63,173 nucleotides of DNA from Butyricicoccus intestinisimiae (lineage in GTDB: Bacteria > Bacillota > Clostridia > Oscillospirales > Butyricicoccaceae). This document shows positions 7,479 to 16,162 of the stretch, piece by piece. The translations under genes and the position numbers were made by a program. The first letter of the stretch is position 1. Each line of letters opens with the position of its first letter. The stretch spans positions 1 through 63,173 of the forward strand of contig NZ_JAHLQI010000009.1 in NCBI RefSeq assembly GCF_018918345.1. The letters run 5' to 3'. Below the pieces are notes generated by a model. It had not been told where the DNA came from. It searched no databases and saw only the letters and a list, made by a program, of their open reading frames with translations.

Positions 7479-8771
7479 TTATCGAATTTCATCCAAGGTT
7501 TTAGAAACTTCATGCTTGATCGGCTTCCACTCTACCTTGCGGAACAGCGCCGCAACGGCAATGGGCAGATACGTCAGCTGAAACAGTGGGAAGGTAAATG
7601 TATACAGCACCCGTTTCCATGTCGGACAGTTGCGAATTTTCTTTCGCTCCGTGATCATGGTCACGAGACCCATCAGGAACAGGGAGCCATAGTATCCGAG
7701 CAGCCAAAAGCCCAGCGAGCTGAGCATGGTCTGAATCATGTGCGGCATGTACAGCGAACCGAAAACACCCATCAGCAGCATGGCAATGTCCAGTGCGAGA
7801 ATGCCCATGGTAATCAGCATACCCGGCATAACCGTCATCGTCAGGTCATAGCTGGCGAGTTTTTTGATGTGGTGCTTGGTGACAATGCCGCGGCTCAGCT
7901 TGCCGCCGTAATTGGCAACAATCTGATAAAAGCCCTTTGCCCAGCGCATACGCTGGGTCCAAGACTGGCTAAATGTCGTCGGCTGCTCATCATACAGCAT
8001 CGCATCGCCGCAATAGCCGATCATTTCGCCGTGAATGACGGTATCTACGGTAAATTCAATGTCCTCCGTCAGCAGGTGATACGGCCAGCCGCCGCGCTCG
8101 CGAATGACCGCACTTGCCACGACAAAGCCGGTACCCGACACCGCACAGCTGGTACCCAGCATCATGCGGGCATTGTTCAAAAATTTTGCCTCTCGCATGA
8201 ACCACAGCGAATATCCCGCAGAGATCCAGTTGGTTGCAAAGTTCTTGGAATTTCGGTAGGTTGTCATGATGCGGTAACCCTGACAGAATGTCTTGTTGAC
8301 CGCCTCAAAAAAGTGTTCATCCAGCAGATTATCCGCATCAATGATGACATATGCATCATAGTAGTCATCACCGACGCCCTTTTTCAGCTTATCAAACAGA
8401 TAATCCAGCGCATAGCCCTTGCCGACCAGCTCTTTGTTAAAGCGTTCATAGACAATGGCGCCATGGTCGCGCGCCACCTGCGCGGTATCGTCCGTGCAGT
8501 TATCCGCAATAACAATCGCATCCAAAAATTCCGCCGGATACGTCTGCGCCCGAATGGTATCCAGCAGCTGACCAATCACACCGGACTCATTTCGCGCGGA
8601 AATAATCGCCGCATACCGATTGGTTTTGACAAGCGGCTCCGCGTGGTTCTTTTTGCGGCGCTTGTGGATGTACTCTCCGATAAACACCACGCCGATATAT
8701 CCCATCTGATATATATACAGAATGGAAATGATCGTGATGACCAATGTGTTCATATGGATAATGAGATTCAC
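7479..8771 (-). CDS. Membrane glycosyltransferase family 2
   Basis: About 430 residues. An N-terminal membrane segment (about 8-32) is followed by a GT-A catalytic domain (about 50-280) and several C-terminal membrane helices (about 300-410). The inverting processive GT2 signatures are present: DAD (145-147, metal and nucleotide), TED (235-237, base) and QRMRW (273-277). This layout is that of cellulose, hyaluronan or poly-N-acetylglucosamine synthases, so an exported surface polysaccharide is likely; sugar specificity is not readable. The GTG at 8771 is chosen because AAAGGGG lies 8 nt upstream; the in-frame ATG at 8789 overlaps that site. No accessory export genes are adjacent. Confidence 0.85.
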   Translation of the reverse strand: MNLIIHMNTLVITIISILYIYQMGYIGVVFIGEYIHKRRKKNHAEPLVKTNRYAAIISARNESGVIGQLLDTIRAQTYPAEFLDAIVIADNCTDDTAQVARDHGAIVYERFNKELVGKGYALDYLFDKLKKGVGDDYYDAYVIIDADNLLDEHFFEAVNKTFCQGYRIMTTYRNSKNFATNWISAGYSLWFMREAKFLNNARMMLGTSCAVSGTGFVVASAVIRERGGWPYHLLTEDIEFTVDTVIHGEMIGYCGDAMLYDEQPTTFSQSWTQRMRWAKGFYQIVANYGGKLSRGIVTKHHIKKLASYDLTMTVMPGMLITMGILALDIAMLLMGVFGSLYMPHMIQTMLSSLGFWLLGYYGSLFLMGLVTMITERKKIRNCPTWKRVLYTFTFPLFQLTYLPIAVAALFRKVEWKPIKHEVSKTLDEIR

Positions 8772-8811
8772 AGCAATCCCCTTTCTCATTTATCACGGGT
8801 TCTTTTTCAAA

Positions 8812-8840
8812 AAGATAACACTTTCTTGTGACGATTGCAA
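8812..8840 (-). promoter_or_regulatory. Possible promoter of the GT2 gene
   Basis: Minus strand: -35 TTGCAA (8835-8840), 17-nt spacer, -10 TATCTT (8812-8817). A moderate match only. Confidence 0.4.
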
Positions 8841-8890
8841 GGAATCCCCGTGTTTTTCACAAAATCTTTGCAAATTTCTACACTGTACAC

Positions 8891-8919
8891 AAAAAGGAGC
8901 ACCCCGAACGGGTGCTCCC
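8891..8919 (-). terminator. Terminator after the foldase gene
   Basis: Stem GGAGCACCC/GGGTGCTCC followed by a T run on the minus strand. Confidence 0.85.
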
Positions 8920-8949
8920 TCAAGCATTTTCGGTTATGCCATGCTATGA

Positions 8950-10089
8950 TTAGCCGGCGGAACCAACAGCGGAGCCGGCAGAACCGGAGCCGTTGGATAC
9001 GAATGCATCGGCATTGAACGGGAGATAGGTATTGACGTTGTACGCAGTAATCTTATCGTACTCGTCAGTGGTCTCTACCTTCATATCCTCGATGATGCCG
9101 TCCAGCTTGTCCTGAACCATCTGCTGACCAATTGCAGACTTGATGGTGCTCTCATCGCCATTGCCGGAGTTTTTCAGATACGCAGAGGTATCGGTCAGTG
9201 CGGAATCCTCCAGCTTCAGCTTTTCAATGATGAACCAGCCATAGCCCTTGTAATATACCAGCTGATCGTTGATGGCGCCTTCTTCCATCTTAGCAACTGC
9301 CTGATAGTACTCGTCTACCATGTCGCCCTCGGTGAAGTAGTAGCCGTTCTTGGACTGTGCCGTGTCCGCATTGTTTTCCTTCCACAGATCGTCAAACTTG
9401 CTCGGATCTGCCTTGACCTGATCCAGAATAGACTGTGCCTTGTTCTGGGCTGCGGTCAGTGCATCGCCGGTCAGCTCGTTGCCGTTGTCATCTACATCCT
9501 TAATCAGAATGGATTTTGCGTGCAGATAGGTGTTCTGGAACTGCTTGGTGATATCGCCCTGATCGTAATACTTATCAATGATGTCATACATCAGCTGCAT
9601 GGTCTCGTTGTTGCTCTCGTACAGCTTTTCGGTGTAGCCATAGCTGTTGAGATAGGTCACAAACGGATCTTCATCGCCCTTGACCTTGTACTTGAGCCAA
9701 CGGGTAAACGTACCGGTCTGCGAGCCGAGCTGCTGTCTGTTGTTGTCCAGATTTTCCTTGAGCTCTTTCTTGGAATCCTTGCTCAGGCTCACACCCTCGT
9801 TTTCTGCCAGCTTTTTGATGGCACGATACTGCTTTGCCTGATTCAGGCAGCCTTCCTTGATGCTGCCAAAGATTTCATCGCTTGCCATGGACTGAACATC
9901 CATGCCAAAGGAGTTTTCATAGTACATCAGATTATAGACAATGTACGCTGCCAGCTCGCTGGAATGTACATCCTCTCCGTCAATGGTTGCCACAACCGGT
10001 GTATTATCCTTCGTGCCGCAGCCGGTCATTGTCGCCAGCATACCGACACAGAGGATACCAGCCATGAGCATGGAAAGTAATCGCTTCAT
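8950..10089 (-). CDS. PrsA/SurA-like peptidyl-prolyl isomerase lipoprotein
   Basis: A 379-residue secreted lipoprotein. The signal peptide ends in a lipobox-like MTGC (Cys at about 24). An N-terminal SurA/PrsA helical chaperone region (about 30-165; VVATIDGEDVHSSELAAY is typical) precedes a parvulin-type rotamase domain (about 185-300; HAKSILIKD and GYGWFIIEKL match its first strand and end). It probably helps exported proteins fold at the outer face of the membrane. The C-terminal tail is Gly/Ser/Ala-rich. It is monocistronic, with its own promoter and terminator. Confidence is high for the family and lower for actual isomerase activity. Confidence 0.85.
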   Translation of the reverse strand: MKRLLSMLMAGILCVGMLATMTGCGTKDNTPVVATIDGEDVHSSELAAYIVYNLMYYENSFGMDVQSMASDEIFGSIKEGCLNQAKQYRAIKKLAENEGVSLSKDSKKELKENLDNNRQQLGSQTGTFTRWLKYKVKGDEDPFVTYLNSYGYTEKLYESNNETMQLMYDIIDKYYDQGDITKQFQNTYLHAKSILIKDVDDNGNELTGDALTAAQNKAQSILDQVKADPSKFDDLWKENNADTAQSKNGYYFTEGDMVDEYYQAVAKMEEGAINDQLVYYKGYGWFIIEKLKLEDSALTDTSAYLKNSGNGDESTIKSAIGQQMVQDKLDGIIEDMKVETTDEYDKITAYNVNTYLPFNADAFVSNGSGSAGSAVGSAG

Positions 10090-10176
10090 GTTTGATTCTC
10101 CTGTTCTTCATTTTTCATCCCGCCGCCACAGGAAAGCAGCGGCTTCCCCCACTTGGCGCGATAGTTTCACTTAACC

Positions 10177-10205
10177 ATTATACCACCGATACCAAGGACA
10201 AACAA
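10177..10205 (-). promoter_or_regulatory. Promoter of the foldase gene
   Basis: Minus strand: -35 TTGTTT (10200-10205), 17-nt spacer, -10 TATAAT (10177-10182). Confidence 0.7.
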
Positions 10206-10245
10206 TTGCAAAACAGTAAATTTTGTGTGTACATCGTGTGATGAA

Positions 10246-11085
10246 TCAAAAAATGCCGTTTGTCCGCCGATATTCGCGCGGCGAACAGCCGACCTTTTTA
10301 ATAAATAAGTTGCTCAGGCTGCCGCCGCTTTCATATCCGACTTCATACGCAATATCTATCACGGACATGGTTGTTTGCAGCAGCAGCATTTTTGCCTTTT
10401 CCAGTCGCGTATTGATGACGTATTCCATCGGAGAAAAGCCGGTCTGCCGCTTGAATTCATGCGAATAATGGCAGGCACTTAAATGAGCCATATCCGCCAG
10501 CTCACGCAGTGTGATGGCGTCACCCACATGCTCGCGGATATATTCCACCGTCTGGTTGATGGGATTGTCACGCCGCGACAGCTTTCGCGGCGGAAGGGCA
10601 AGCCATGTGAGCAGCTGATAAATGCGCATGGAGTCCTCCGCCTCGCTGCCAAGACCCACTTTTTGATAGTCCTGCACCATATCATATAGTCTCTGTCCAA
10701 TCAGCATATTTTCTTCCCGCTGCACAACCGGACTTTCCGCCGCAATGGCGCGCACCAAATCATGGGCATTGCTGCCGTCAAAATGCAGATATAAAAATTC
10801 TGCGCCGCTCTCTGTGCGATAGGTGTGCGGCCGGTCGCAGTCGAGCAGCAAAATATCTCCCTTCTCTGCATGATAGGTTTCCCCGTCATATTCCAGCGCC
10901 ATGCTGCCGCTGCGCACAAACAGCAGCAGCGGATTCTCATAACATGGTCTGCTGACCTGATACTGGCTGTCGCAGTAATAATGTCCGCACAGCACAGGAT
11001 AAAAATACAGTGCCTGCGCACGTGCCGTTGCCGTCAGCGGCACACAGATCGAGTTGGGCAGAATGCCCGCTCCCAGTTCATACAT
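10246..11085 (-). CDS. AraC family transcriptional regulator
   Basis: About 279 residues. An N-terminal cupin-type sensing domain (about 20-130; MALEYDGETYHAEKGDILLLDCDRPH holds the metal/ligand histidine pattern) is followed by a double helix-turn-helix AraC domain (about 180-279; ITLRELADMAHLSACHYSHEFKRQTGFSPMEY and VIDIAYEVGYESGGSLSNLFIKKVGCSPREYR). The ATG at 11085 has AGAGGA upstream, while the longer frame starts at a TTG without one. It is divergent from the Gfo/Idh/MocA gene across about 215 bp, so control of that gene, probably in response to a sugar or cyclitol, is inferred. Confidence 0.9.
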   Translation of the reverse strand: MYELGAGILPNSICVPLTATARAQALYFYPVLCGHYYCDSQYQVSRPCYENPLLLFVRSGSMALEYDGETYHAEKGDILLLDCDRPHTYRTESGAEFLYLHFDGSNAHDLVRAIAAESPVVQREENMLIGQRLYDMVQDYQKVGLGSEAEDSMRIYQLLTWLALPPRKLSRRDNPINQTVEYIREHVGDAITLRELADMAHLSACHYSHEFKRQTGFSPMEYVINTRLEKAKMLLLQTTMSVIDIAYEVGYESGGSLSNLFIKKVGCSPREYRRTNGIF

Positions 11086-11123
11086 ACGCGTTCCTCTTTT
11101 CCGCAAAATTGATGATGTTTTCC

Positions 11124-11151
11124 ATTATATCCAATATTTACGTTTTGTCAA
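11124..11151 (-). promoter_or_regulatory. Promoter of the AraC-type gene
   Basis: Minus strand: -35 TTGACA (11146-11151), 16-nt spacer, -10 TATAAT (11124-11129). Confidence 0.8.
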
Positions 11152-11165
11152 TCCTGCCGTATAAT
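11137..11165 (+). promoter_or_regulatory. Possible promoter of the Gfo/Idh/MocA gene
   Basis: -35 TTTACG (11137-11142), 17-nt spacer, -10 TATAAT (11160-11165). It overlaps the divergent AraC promoter, so the two may exclude each other. It leaves a leader of about 130 nt rich in AAAAC repeats. Confidence 0.5.
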
Positions 11166-11299
11166 ACAGACAACGAAAACGAAAACAACAAAAAACAAAT
11201 AAAATTTTCGTCTTTCGTAATCACAAAGACAAATGGTATGGAATAAGAAATTCACAAGTCGAATGATGTTTTGAAAACACGAGAAAGGAAGTATTGGTT

Positions 11300-12478
11300 A
11301 TGTATTTAGGTGAAAAGCTGATTAAGAGAGAGCCGTTCCGTTGGGGTATCGTAGGCGGAGGCAAGACCTCTCAGGTAGGTTACAAGCATCGTCTGGGCGC
11401 AATGCGCGACAACACCTCGTTCCTGCTCACTGCTGCTGCATTTGATGTAGACGCAGAGCGCTGCAGAGAATTTGGCGTAAGCCTCGGCATGGATGCAGAT
11501 CGCTGCTATCCGGATTACAAGACGATGTTCGAGGAAGAAGCAAAGCGTGAGGACGGCATCGAAGTCGTTGACGTTGCAACCCCGAATTTCCTGCATTACG
11601 AAGTAACCAAGGCAGCACTGGAAGCTGGCCTGCACGTTATCTGCGAGAAGCCGCTGTTCTTTGAGGCTGAGCAGGGCGAAGAAATCAAGAAGCTGGCTGA
11701 GGAGAAGGGCAAGATCGTCGCTGTAACCTACGGCTTCTCCGGTTTCGATATGCTCAAGCAGATGCGCGCGATGGTAACCTCCGGCAAGCTGGGCAAGATC
11801 AACATGATCGAGCTGCGCTATGCACACGGCTTCGGCTGCGATCCGGAAGGCGACGTAAAGTCTGAGGGTCAGAAGTGGCGCGTAAATCCAGCCAAGGTAG
11901 GCAAGGCATTCGTTCTGGGCGATCTGTCCACCCATACGTACTATATGTCTCAGCTCATCTGCCCGGATCAGAAGCTGAAGGAAGTTCTGTGCGACCGTCA
12001 GGCATTTGTCGGCTCCCGCTATCCGCTGGAGGACAACGCATATGTTCTGATGCATTATGAAGACGGTGCTGTTGGCCGCATGTGGTGCTCCTGCGTCAAC
12101 GCCGGCGACATGTCCTCTCAGCACATCCGCATCGTAGGTTCCAAGGCATCTCTGGAGTGGAACGATGCTCGTCCGGATGTTGTAAAGTATCAGATTCAGG
12201 GTCAGCCGGAGCAGCTGCTGTACCGCGGTCTGGATTATCTGGATGCTTCGGCACAGGAAGATGAGCGCATCGGTGCGCTGCACTACACCGGCCTGATCGA
12301 CTCTTGGTCCAACCTGTACAAGCGTTTCGCAGTCGTCATGGACGCAAAGGATCGCGGCGATGAAGAGACTGTAAAGAATGTCATCTATCCGGATCTGGAT
12401 CACGGCATTGACGGCATCAAGTGGATCAACGCCTGCGCAGAGTCCGCAGACAAGGGTGCTGTTTGGGTTCAGGTCTAA
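11300..12478 (+). CDS. Gfo/Idh/MocA family oxidoreductase
   Basis: A 392-residue NAD(P)-dependent dehydrogenase-like protein acting on sugars or cyclitols. The N-terminal Rossmann fold shows GIVGGGKTSQVGYKHRLGAM, the EVVDVATPNFLHYEVTKAALEAGLHVICEKPL segment with the catalytic-region EKP lysine, and a C-terminal GFO/IDH alpha/beta domain (about 140-360). The ATG at 11300 follows AAAGGAAG; a TTG two codons upstream is less likely. Codon use (strong preference for CTG, AAG, GTA and CGC/CGT) resembles serS and bcd in this window, suggesting high expression. The divergent AraC gene is the likely regulator. Confidence 0.88.
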   Translation: MYLGEKLIKREPFRWGIVGGGKTSQVGYKHRLGAMRDNTSFLLTAAAFDVDAERCREFGVSLGMDADRCYPDYKTMFEEEAKREDGIEVVDVATPNFLHYEVTKAALEAGLHVICEKPLFFEAEQGEEIKKLAEEKGKIVAVTYGFSGFDMLKQMRAMVTSGKLGKINMIELRYAHGFGCDPEGDVKSEGQKWRVNPAKVGKAFVLGDLSTHTYYMSQLICPDQKLKEVLCDRQAFVGSRYPLEDNAYVLMHYEDGAVGRMWCSCVNAGDMSSQHIRIVGSKASLEWNDARPDVVKYQIQGQPEQLLYRGLDYLDASAQEDERIGALHYTGLIDSWSNLYKRFAVVMDAKDRGDEETVKNVIYPDLDHGIDGIKWINACAESADKGAVWVQV

Positions 12479-12548
12479 TCTCGAATACCACCAATTTATT
12501 TTCCTTCTCCAGTCCCCGCCTTCTCGGCGGGGATTGGTGGTTGTATGC

Positions 12549-12595
12549 AAAACCCCGTAGTTTCGAAACTACGGGGTTTATGTTTTCTTTTTAGA
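12549..12595 (+). terminator. Terminator after the oxidoreductase gene
   Basis: Perfect stem AAACCCCGTAGTTTC/GAAACTACGGGGTTT followed by a T-rich tail. A smaller CCCCGCC/GGCGGGG hairpin precedes it at about 12516-12534. Confidence 0.9.
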
Positions 12596-12610
12596 GCATG
12601 GCTTTGTTTT

Positions 12611-12890
12611 ACGCACAGTCCAAACTTGTCTCTCCCTCTGGGAGAGATGTCGCGCAGCGACAGAGAGGGCTGGCTCCTTCTTACGCACAGTCCAAACTCG
12701 TCTCTCCCTCTGGGAGAGATGTCGCGCAGCGACAGAGAGGGCTAGCTCCTTCTTACGCACAGTCCAAACTCGTCTCTCCCTCTGGGAGAGATGTCGCGCA
12801 GCGACAGAGAGGGCTAGCTCCTTCTTACGCACAGTCCAAACTTGTCTCTCCCTCTGGGAGAGATGTCGCGCAGTGACAGAGAGGGCTAAT
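12611..12890 (+). repeat. Four tandem 72-bp units, each with one A module
   Basis: Units begin at 12611, 12683, 12755 and 12827 and are nearly identical. Each contains the A module (12629-12669 and copies at +72, +144, +216): TCTCTCCC, 3-nt loop, GGGAGAGA, a TCGC/GCGA linker hairpin, then AGAGAGGG. The fourth copy has GTGA in place of GCGA in the linker, which still pairs through G-T. Because 72 is a multiple of 3 the array is open in frame on both strands, but no gene is implied. Confidence 0.9.
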
Positions 12891-12944
12891 ACCAGCTAGC
12901 ATGTTCTTGAAGGTTTACCCTGACACGAATTTGTCAGCGTCTTG

Positions 12945-13110
12945 CCCTCTCAGTCATTTGCTTCGCAAATGCCAGCTCTCCCGAAGGGAGAGCCAAGAAG
13001 CTGGTGCGAACCGCAATCCTGATAAATCAAGCTATCTCTTGCGCAGACCTGCCCGCGTGCTGCTCCTTCCGTCACGGCTTGCGCCGCGCCACCTTCCTCA
13101 AAGAGGAAGG
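12945..13110. repeat. B module and C module repeats before the helicase gene
   Basis: A B module on the minus strand at 12945-12992 (CCCTCTC ... GCTCTCCC, GAA loop, GGGAGAGC) and a C module on the minus strand at 13063-13110 (CTCCTTCC ... CCTTCCTC, AAA loop, GAGGAAGG). With the 72-bp array they fill almost the whole 640-bp gap between two convergent gene ends. Confidence 0.85.
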
Positions 13111-13119
13111 CATAAATTC

Positions 13120-14487
13120 TCATCCATTGTTATTCGCCGGATTCGGGCGATTCTCTCCGCTCGGGCGTCTGCGTCTGCGGCGCGGACGGCGCGAAGTATT
13201 TTCCTTTTCTTCCGTCGATTTTTCCACGGTATTTTGCTCTGCACTGGTATCTGCGGCCTTTTTCTGATTGTTCAGGCTGCGTCTGCCGCGATTGCCGCGG
13301 CGCGAACGGGATCTTCCTGTCCCGCGGCCCTCGTGCGGCTTTTCCTGCATCGGATACGGGTTGTCCTCACGCACCGGAACCTCTCGGTCAATGGTCTTTT
13401 CAATCCGACGCAGATACGGAACCTCATCCGCCTGACAGAACGTGATGGCAATGCCGCCATGACCCGCTCTGCCGGTTCTGCCGATACGGTGCACATAATT
13501 TTCCGGTTCCGTCGGCACGTCATAGTTGATGACATGCGACAGATCGCTAATATCCAGTCCGCGCGCCGCAATATCCGTTGCAACGAGCACGCGAATCTTG
13601 CCTTCCTTGAAGCGGTTGAGTGCATTTTGCCTGTCAATCTGCGATTTATCGCCGTGAATGGCGCCTGCGCCGACATGCGCGCGGTTCAAATCATGCGCCA
13701 CTCTATCGCAGCCCGACTTGGTGCGCACAAATACCAACGCGCGGTGCAGCTCCGGATCACGCAGCGTGTACAGCAGCAGCTTTTTCTTATTTTCCCGATC
13801 TACAAAATACACCGACTGATCAATTTTTTCCACGGTTGTGGAGACCGGATTGACTTCTACGCGCGTGAAGTCATCTTTGAGCAGGCGCTTGACCAGCGAC
13901 TGCACGGATTTCGGCATGGTTGCGGAAAACAGCAGCGTCTGCATGTCATCGTGCTCACCCATACGGCGGATAATGCGTTCCACATCATCGACAAATCCCA
14001 TGTCCAACATGCGATCCGCCTCATCGAGCACAAACAGTTCAATGTCCTCCAGATCAATGTATCCCTGACCGCACAAATCGTTGAGTCTGCCCGGCGTTGC
14101 CACGAGGACATCGACACCGGCGCTCAGTGCTTCGGTCTGGTTGTACTGTGAAACGCCGCCATATACCAGCGCACAGCGAATATCTGTATATTTCGCATAA
14201 GAAACAAGGCTGTCATAGATCTGAATCGCCAGCTCACGGGTCGGCGTGAGAATCAGCGAACGGATCGGCGGGAATCCCGGCAGCCGTTCTTCATTTTTTA
14301 ACTTTTGTAAAATCGGAATCGCAAACGCACAGGTCTTGCCTGTACCGGTCTGCGCCAGTCCGAGTACATCCTTGCCCGCAACAGCCGCCGGAATCGCCTG
14401 CTCCTGTATCGGGGTCGGTACGGTATAACCGGCATCGCTGAGCGCGTGCAGAAGCTCTTCATCAATGCCCAAATCGCGGAATTCCAT
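13120..14487 (-). CDS. DEAD-box ATP-dependent RNA helicase
   Basis: About 455 residues. Two RecA-like domains carry the DEAD-box motifs in order: Q motif (PTPIQEQAIP), motif I GLAQTGTGKT, PTRELA, TPGR, DEAD, SAT, and HRIGRTGRAG near residue 330. It unwinds short RNA duplexes, and family members act in ribosome assembly, mRNA decay and cold adaptation. The C-terminal 80 residues are very basic and Arg/Gly-rich (RGTGRSRSRRGNRGRRS, RRPRRRRRRPSG), as in RNA-binding tails of CshA/RhlE-type proteins. The ATG at 14487 is preferred (AAAAGGAG upstream); a TTG nearer the site is possible. No separate terminator is seen before the repeats. Confidence 0.9.
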   Translation of the reverse strand: MEFRDLGIDEELLHALSDAGYTVPTPIQEQAIPAAVAGKDVLGLAQTGTGKTCAFAIPILQKLKNEERLPGFPPIRSLILTPTRELAIQIYDSLVSYAKYTDIRCALVYGGVSQYNQTEALSAGVDVLVATPGRLNDLCGQGYIDLEDIELFVLDEADRMLDMGFVDDVERIIRRMGEHDDMQTLLFSATMPKSVQSLVKRLLKDDFTRVEVNPVSTTVEKIDQSVYFVDRENKKKLLLYTLRDPELHRALVFVRTKSGCDRVAHDLNRAHVGAGAIHGDKSQIDRQNALNRFKEGKIRVLVATDIAARGLDISDLSHVINYDVPTEPENYVHRIGRTGRAGHGGIAITFCQADEVPYLRRIEKTIDREVPVREDNPYPMQEKPHEGRGTGRSRSRRGNRGRRSLNNQKKAADTSAEQNTVEKSTEEKENTSRRPRRRRRRPSGENRPNPANNNG

Positions 14488-14587
14488 TTCCAACAATACT
14501 CCTTTTTCTTTCGTCAATCATGTTTGTGTTATTTCCAGTATAACACACCCGGATATGTCTACCAAGTGGCAAACTGCCGATTTTTTG

Positions 14588-14633
14588 CAAAAAACCGAAA
14601 ATCTGTGCAGATATTCCACAGATTTTCGGTTTG
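14588..14633 (-). terminator. Terminator after the two-component operon
   Basis: Sixteen-bp stem AAACCGAAAATCTGTG/CACAGATTTTCGGTTT with a T-rich tail on the minus strand. Confidence 0.9.
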
Positions 14634-14638
14634 CTTTG

Positions 14639-16162
14639 TTATGTATGCTTTGGCAGTGTCAGATAAAACGCAACGCCCTGTTCCACATTGCGCACACCGC
14701 ATCCGCCGTTGTGCGCGTGCATAATCGCACGAACAATGGAAAGCCCAATGCCGGAGCCGCCGCCGCTGACGCGCGTGCGCGATTTATCCAGCTTATAGAA
14801 CTTATCCCAAATTTTATCCATCTCTTCCTGTGCCAGCTGACTGCCTTCATTTTCCACCGTCAGCACAATATGCTTGGCATCTTCGGCGGTCTGAATCCGG
14901 ATATGTCCGCCTGTCGGCGTATGGTCGATGGCATTTGTCATGTAATTCATCACAGCGCGTTCCAGCATATCATAATCCGCATACAGCATTTCATTGCCAA
15001 CGCCGGAAACGTCTACATGCAGCTGCTTTTCCTGCCACATGACCTGTGTTTTTTCCACCACTGCTTCCGCCAGCTCATAGGCATCAAACTCGGTTTTATT
15101 CGGCACGGTATTGCCCAATTCAATTTTGGACAAATCCAGCAGCTGCCGCACAAGATGGTTCATGCGCTTGGCTTCATCAATGATAATATCACAGTACTCA
15201 TTTTTTGCTTCTTCTGAATCGCTGATGCCGACGCGCAGGCCCTCGGCATATCCCTGAATCAAGGCGATCGGTGTCTTGAGATCATGCGAAATATTGATGA
15301 TAAACTCTTTTCTCATGTCATCAATGCGCTGTTTTTCCTCAATTTCCCGCTGCAGCTGTTCATTCATCTGCTGCAGCTCATGAATTGACGATTCCAGATC
15401 CTTGGACATCTTATTCAGGCTGTCTCCCAGCTCGCCCAACTCATCATGGTATGTGCCGGTGTATTTTTTAGAAAAATCCAGACGTGTAATGGCACGTGCG
15501 AGCTGCGTCATTTCGGTAATCGGCCGCGTAAATTTTCCGCCGATAAAAAATCCCGCAACCAGACACGCAAACAGCGCCGCAAATCCGGAGATAATCAGAA
15601 ATGCCAAATTGACCGACCGTTCTTCTTTGAGCGCGGTTGTCGGTATGCGCAGCAGCACCGTATCCTCATTTTGCAGCTTGCCCAGCAGCGCGATATACGC
15701 CACCTGCCCGTCCGAGTCCTGTAAACTGGAAAAGGTGTAGCCTTTCTTTTCCAATTCCTCGCTGTTATAGACATAAATCGTCTGTCTGAGCGGGTCTTCC
15801 ATCACAAAATTGCGTCCGTTGCGGTCATGCTGATAAATGGTGTCATAAAGCGTCTGATCATACTGATTCAGGATACTGATTCGGATATTATTGTTTTTCT
15901 CCAAATGCTTCAGCTCATCCTCCAGCACCGTCACATCTCCGGTATAGCAGGCATTGATGTGCTGATAAACCTTGGTCAAATTTTGCTTTTTCTCCACCAG
16001 ATAATACCGCTGAAAAAACAGCAGGTTGAGCAGAATAATCACAACAATATAAATCGCCGCCGTCAATGCCACACAGCTGAAAAATCGAAATTTTAACGTG
16101 TGTATACCGCGGTATCGCTTTCCGTTTTCCTCCTGCTGCGGACGGAACGCATGTGTTTTCAC
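14639..16162 (-). CDS. Sensor histidine kinase (PhoR/ResE-like)
   Basis: A 507-residue membrane sensor. Transmembrane segments at about 29-50 and 184-207 enclose an extracytoplasmic sensing domain of about 130 residues. A HAMP linker (about 208-260) with a coiled coil leads to the HisKA domain, where ISHDLKTPIA places the phospho-acceptor His at about 293. The HATPase_c domain shows N, G1 and G2 boxes (NYMTNAIDHTP, GGGSGIGLSIV). It shares a 4-base ATGA overlap with the response regulator gene, so translation is coupled. The signal is unknown. Confidence 0.92.
   Translation of the reverse strand: MKTHAFRPQQEENGKRYRGIHTLKFRFFSCVALTAAIYIVVIILLNLLFFQRYYLVEKKQNLTKVYQHINACYTGDVTVLEDELKHLEKNNNIRISILNQYDQTLYDTIYQHDRNGRNFVMEDPLRQTIYVYNSEELEKKGYTFSSLQDSDGQVAYIALLGKLQNEDTVLLRIPTTALKEERSVNLAFLIISGFAALFACLVAGFFIGGKFTRPITEMTQLARAITRLDFSKKYTGTYHDELGELGDSLNKMSKDLESSIHELQQMNEQLQREIEEKQRIDDMRKEFIINISHDLKTPIALIQGYAEGLRVGISDSEEAKNEYCDIIIDEAKRMNHLVRQLLDLSKIELGNTVPNKTEFDAYELAEAVVEKTQVMWQEKQLHVDVSGVGNEMLYADYDMLERAVMNYMTNAIDHTPTGGHIRIQTAEDAKHIVLTVENEGSQLAQEEMDKIWDKFYKLDKSRTRVSGGGSGIGLSIVRAIMHAHNGGCGVRNVEQGVAFYLTLPKHT

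Noticed and set aside
12578-12876. Open frames on both strands across the 72-bp array (SLPLGEMSRSDREG-like and YAQSKLVSPSGRDVAQ-like peptides)
   Set aside because: They are produced by repeat units whose length is a multiple of three; no ribosome site and the same peptides appear at every repeat cluster.
12611-12890. CRISPR array
   Set aside because: The whole 72-bp unit repeats, with no unique spacers, and no cas genes are present.
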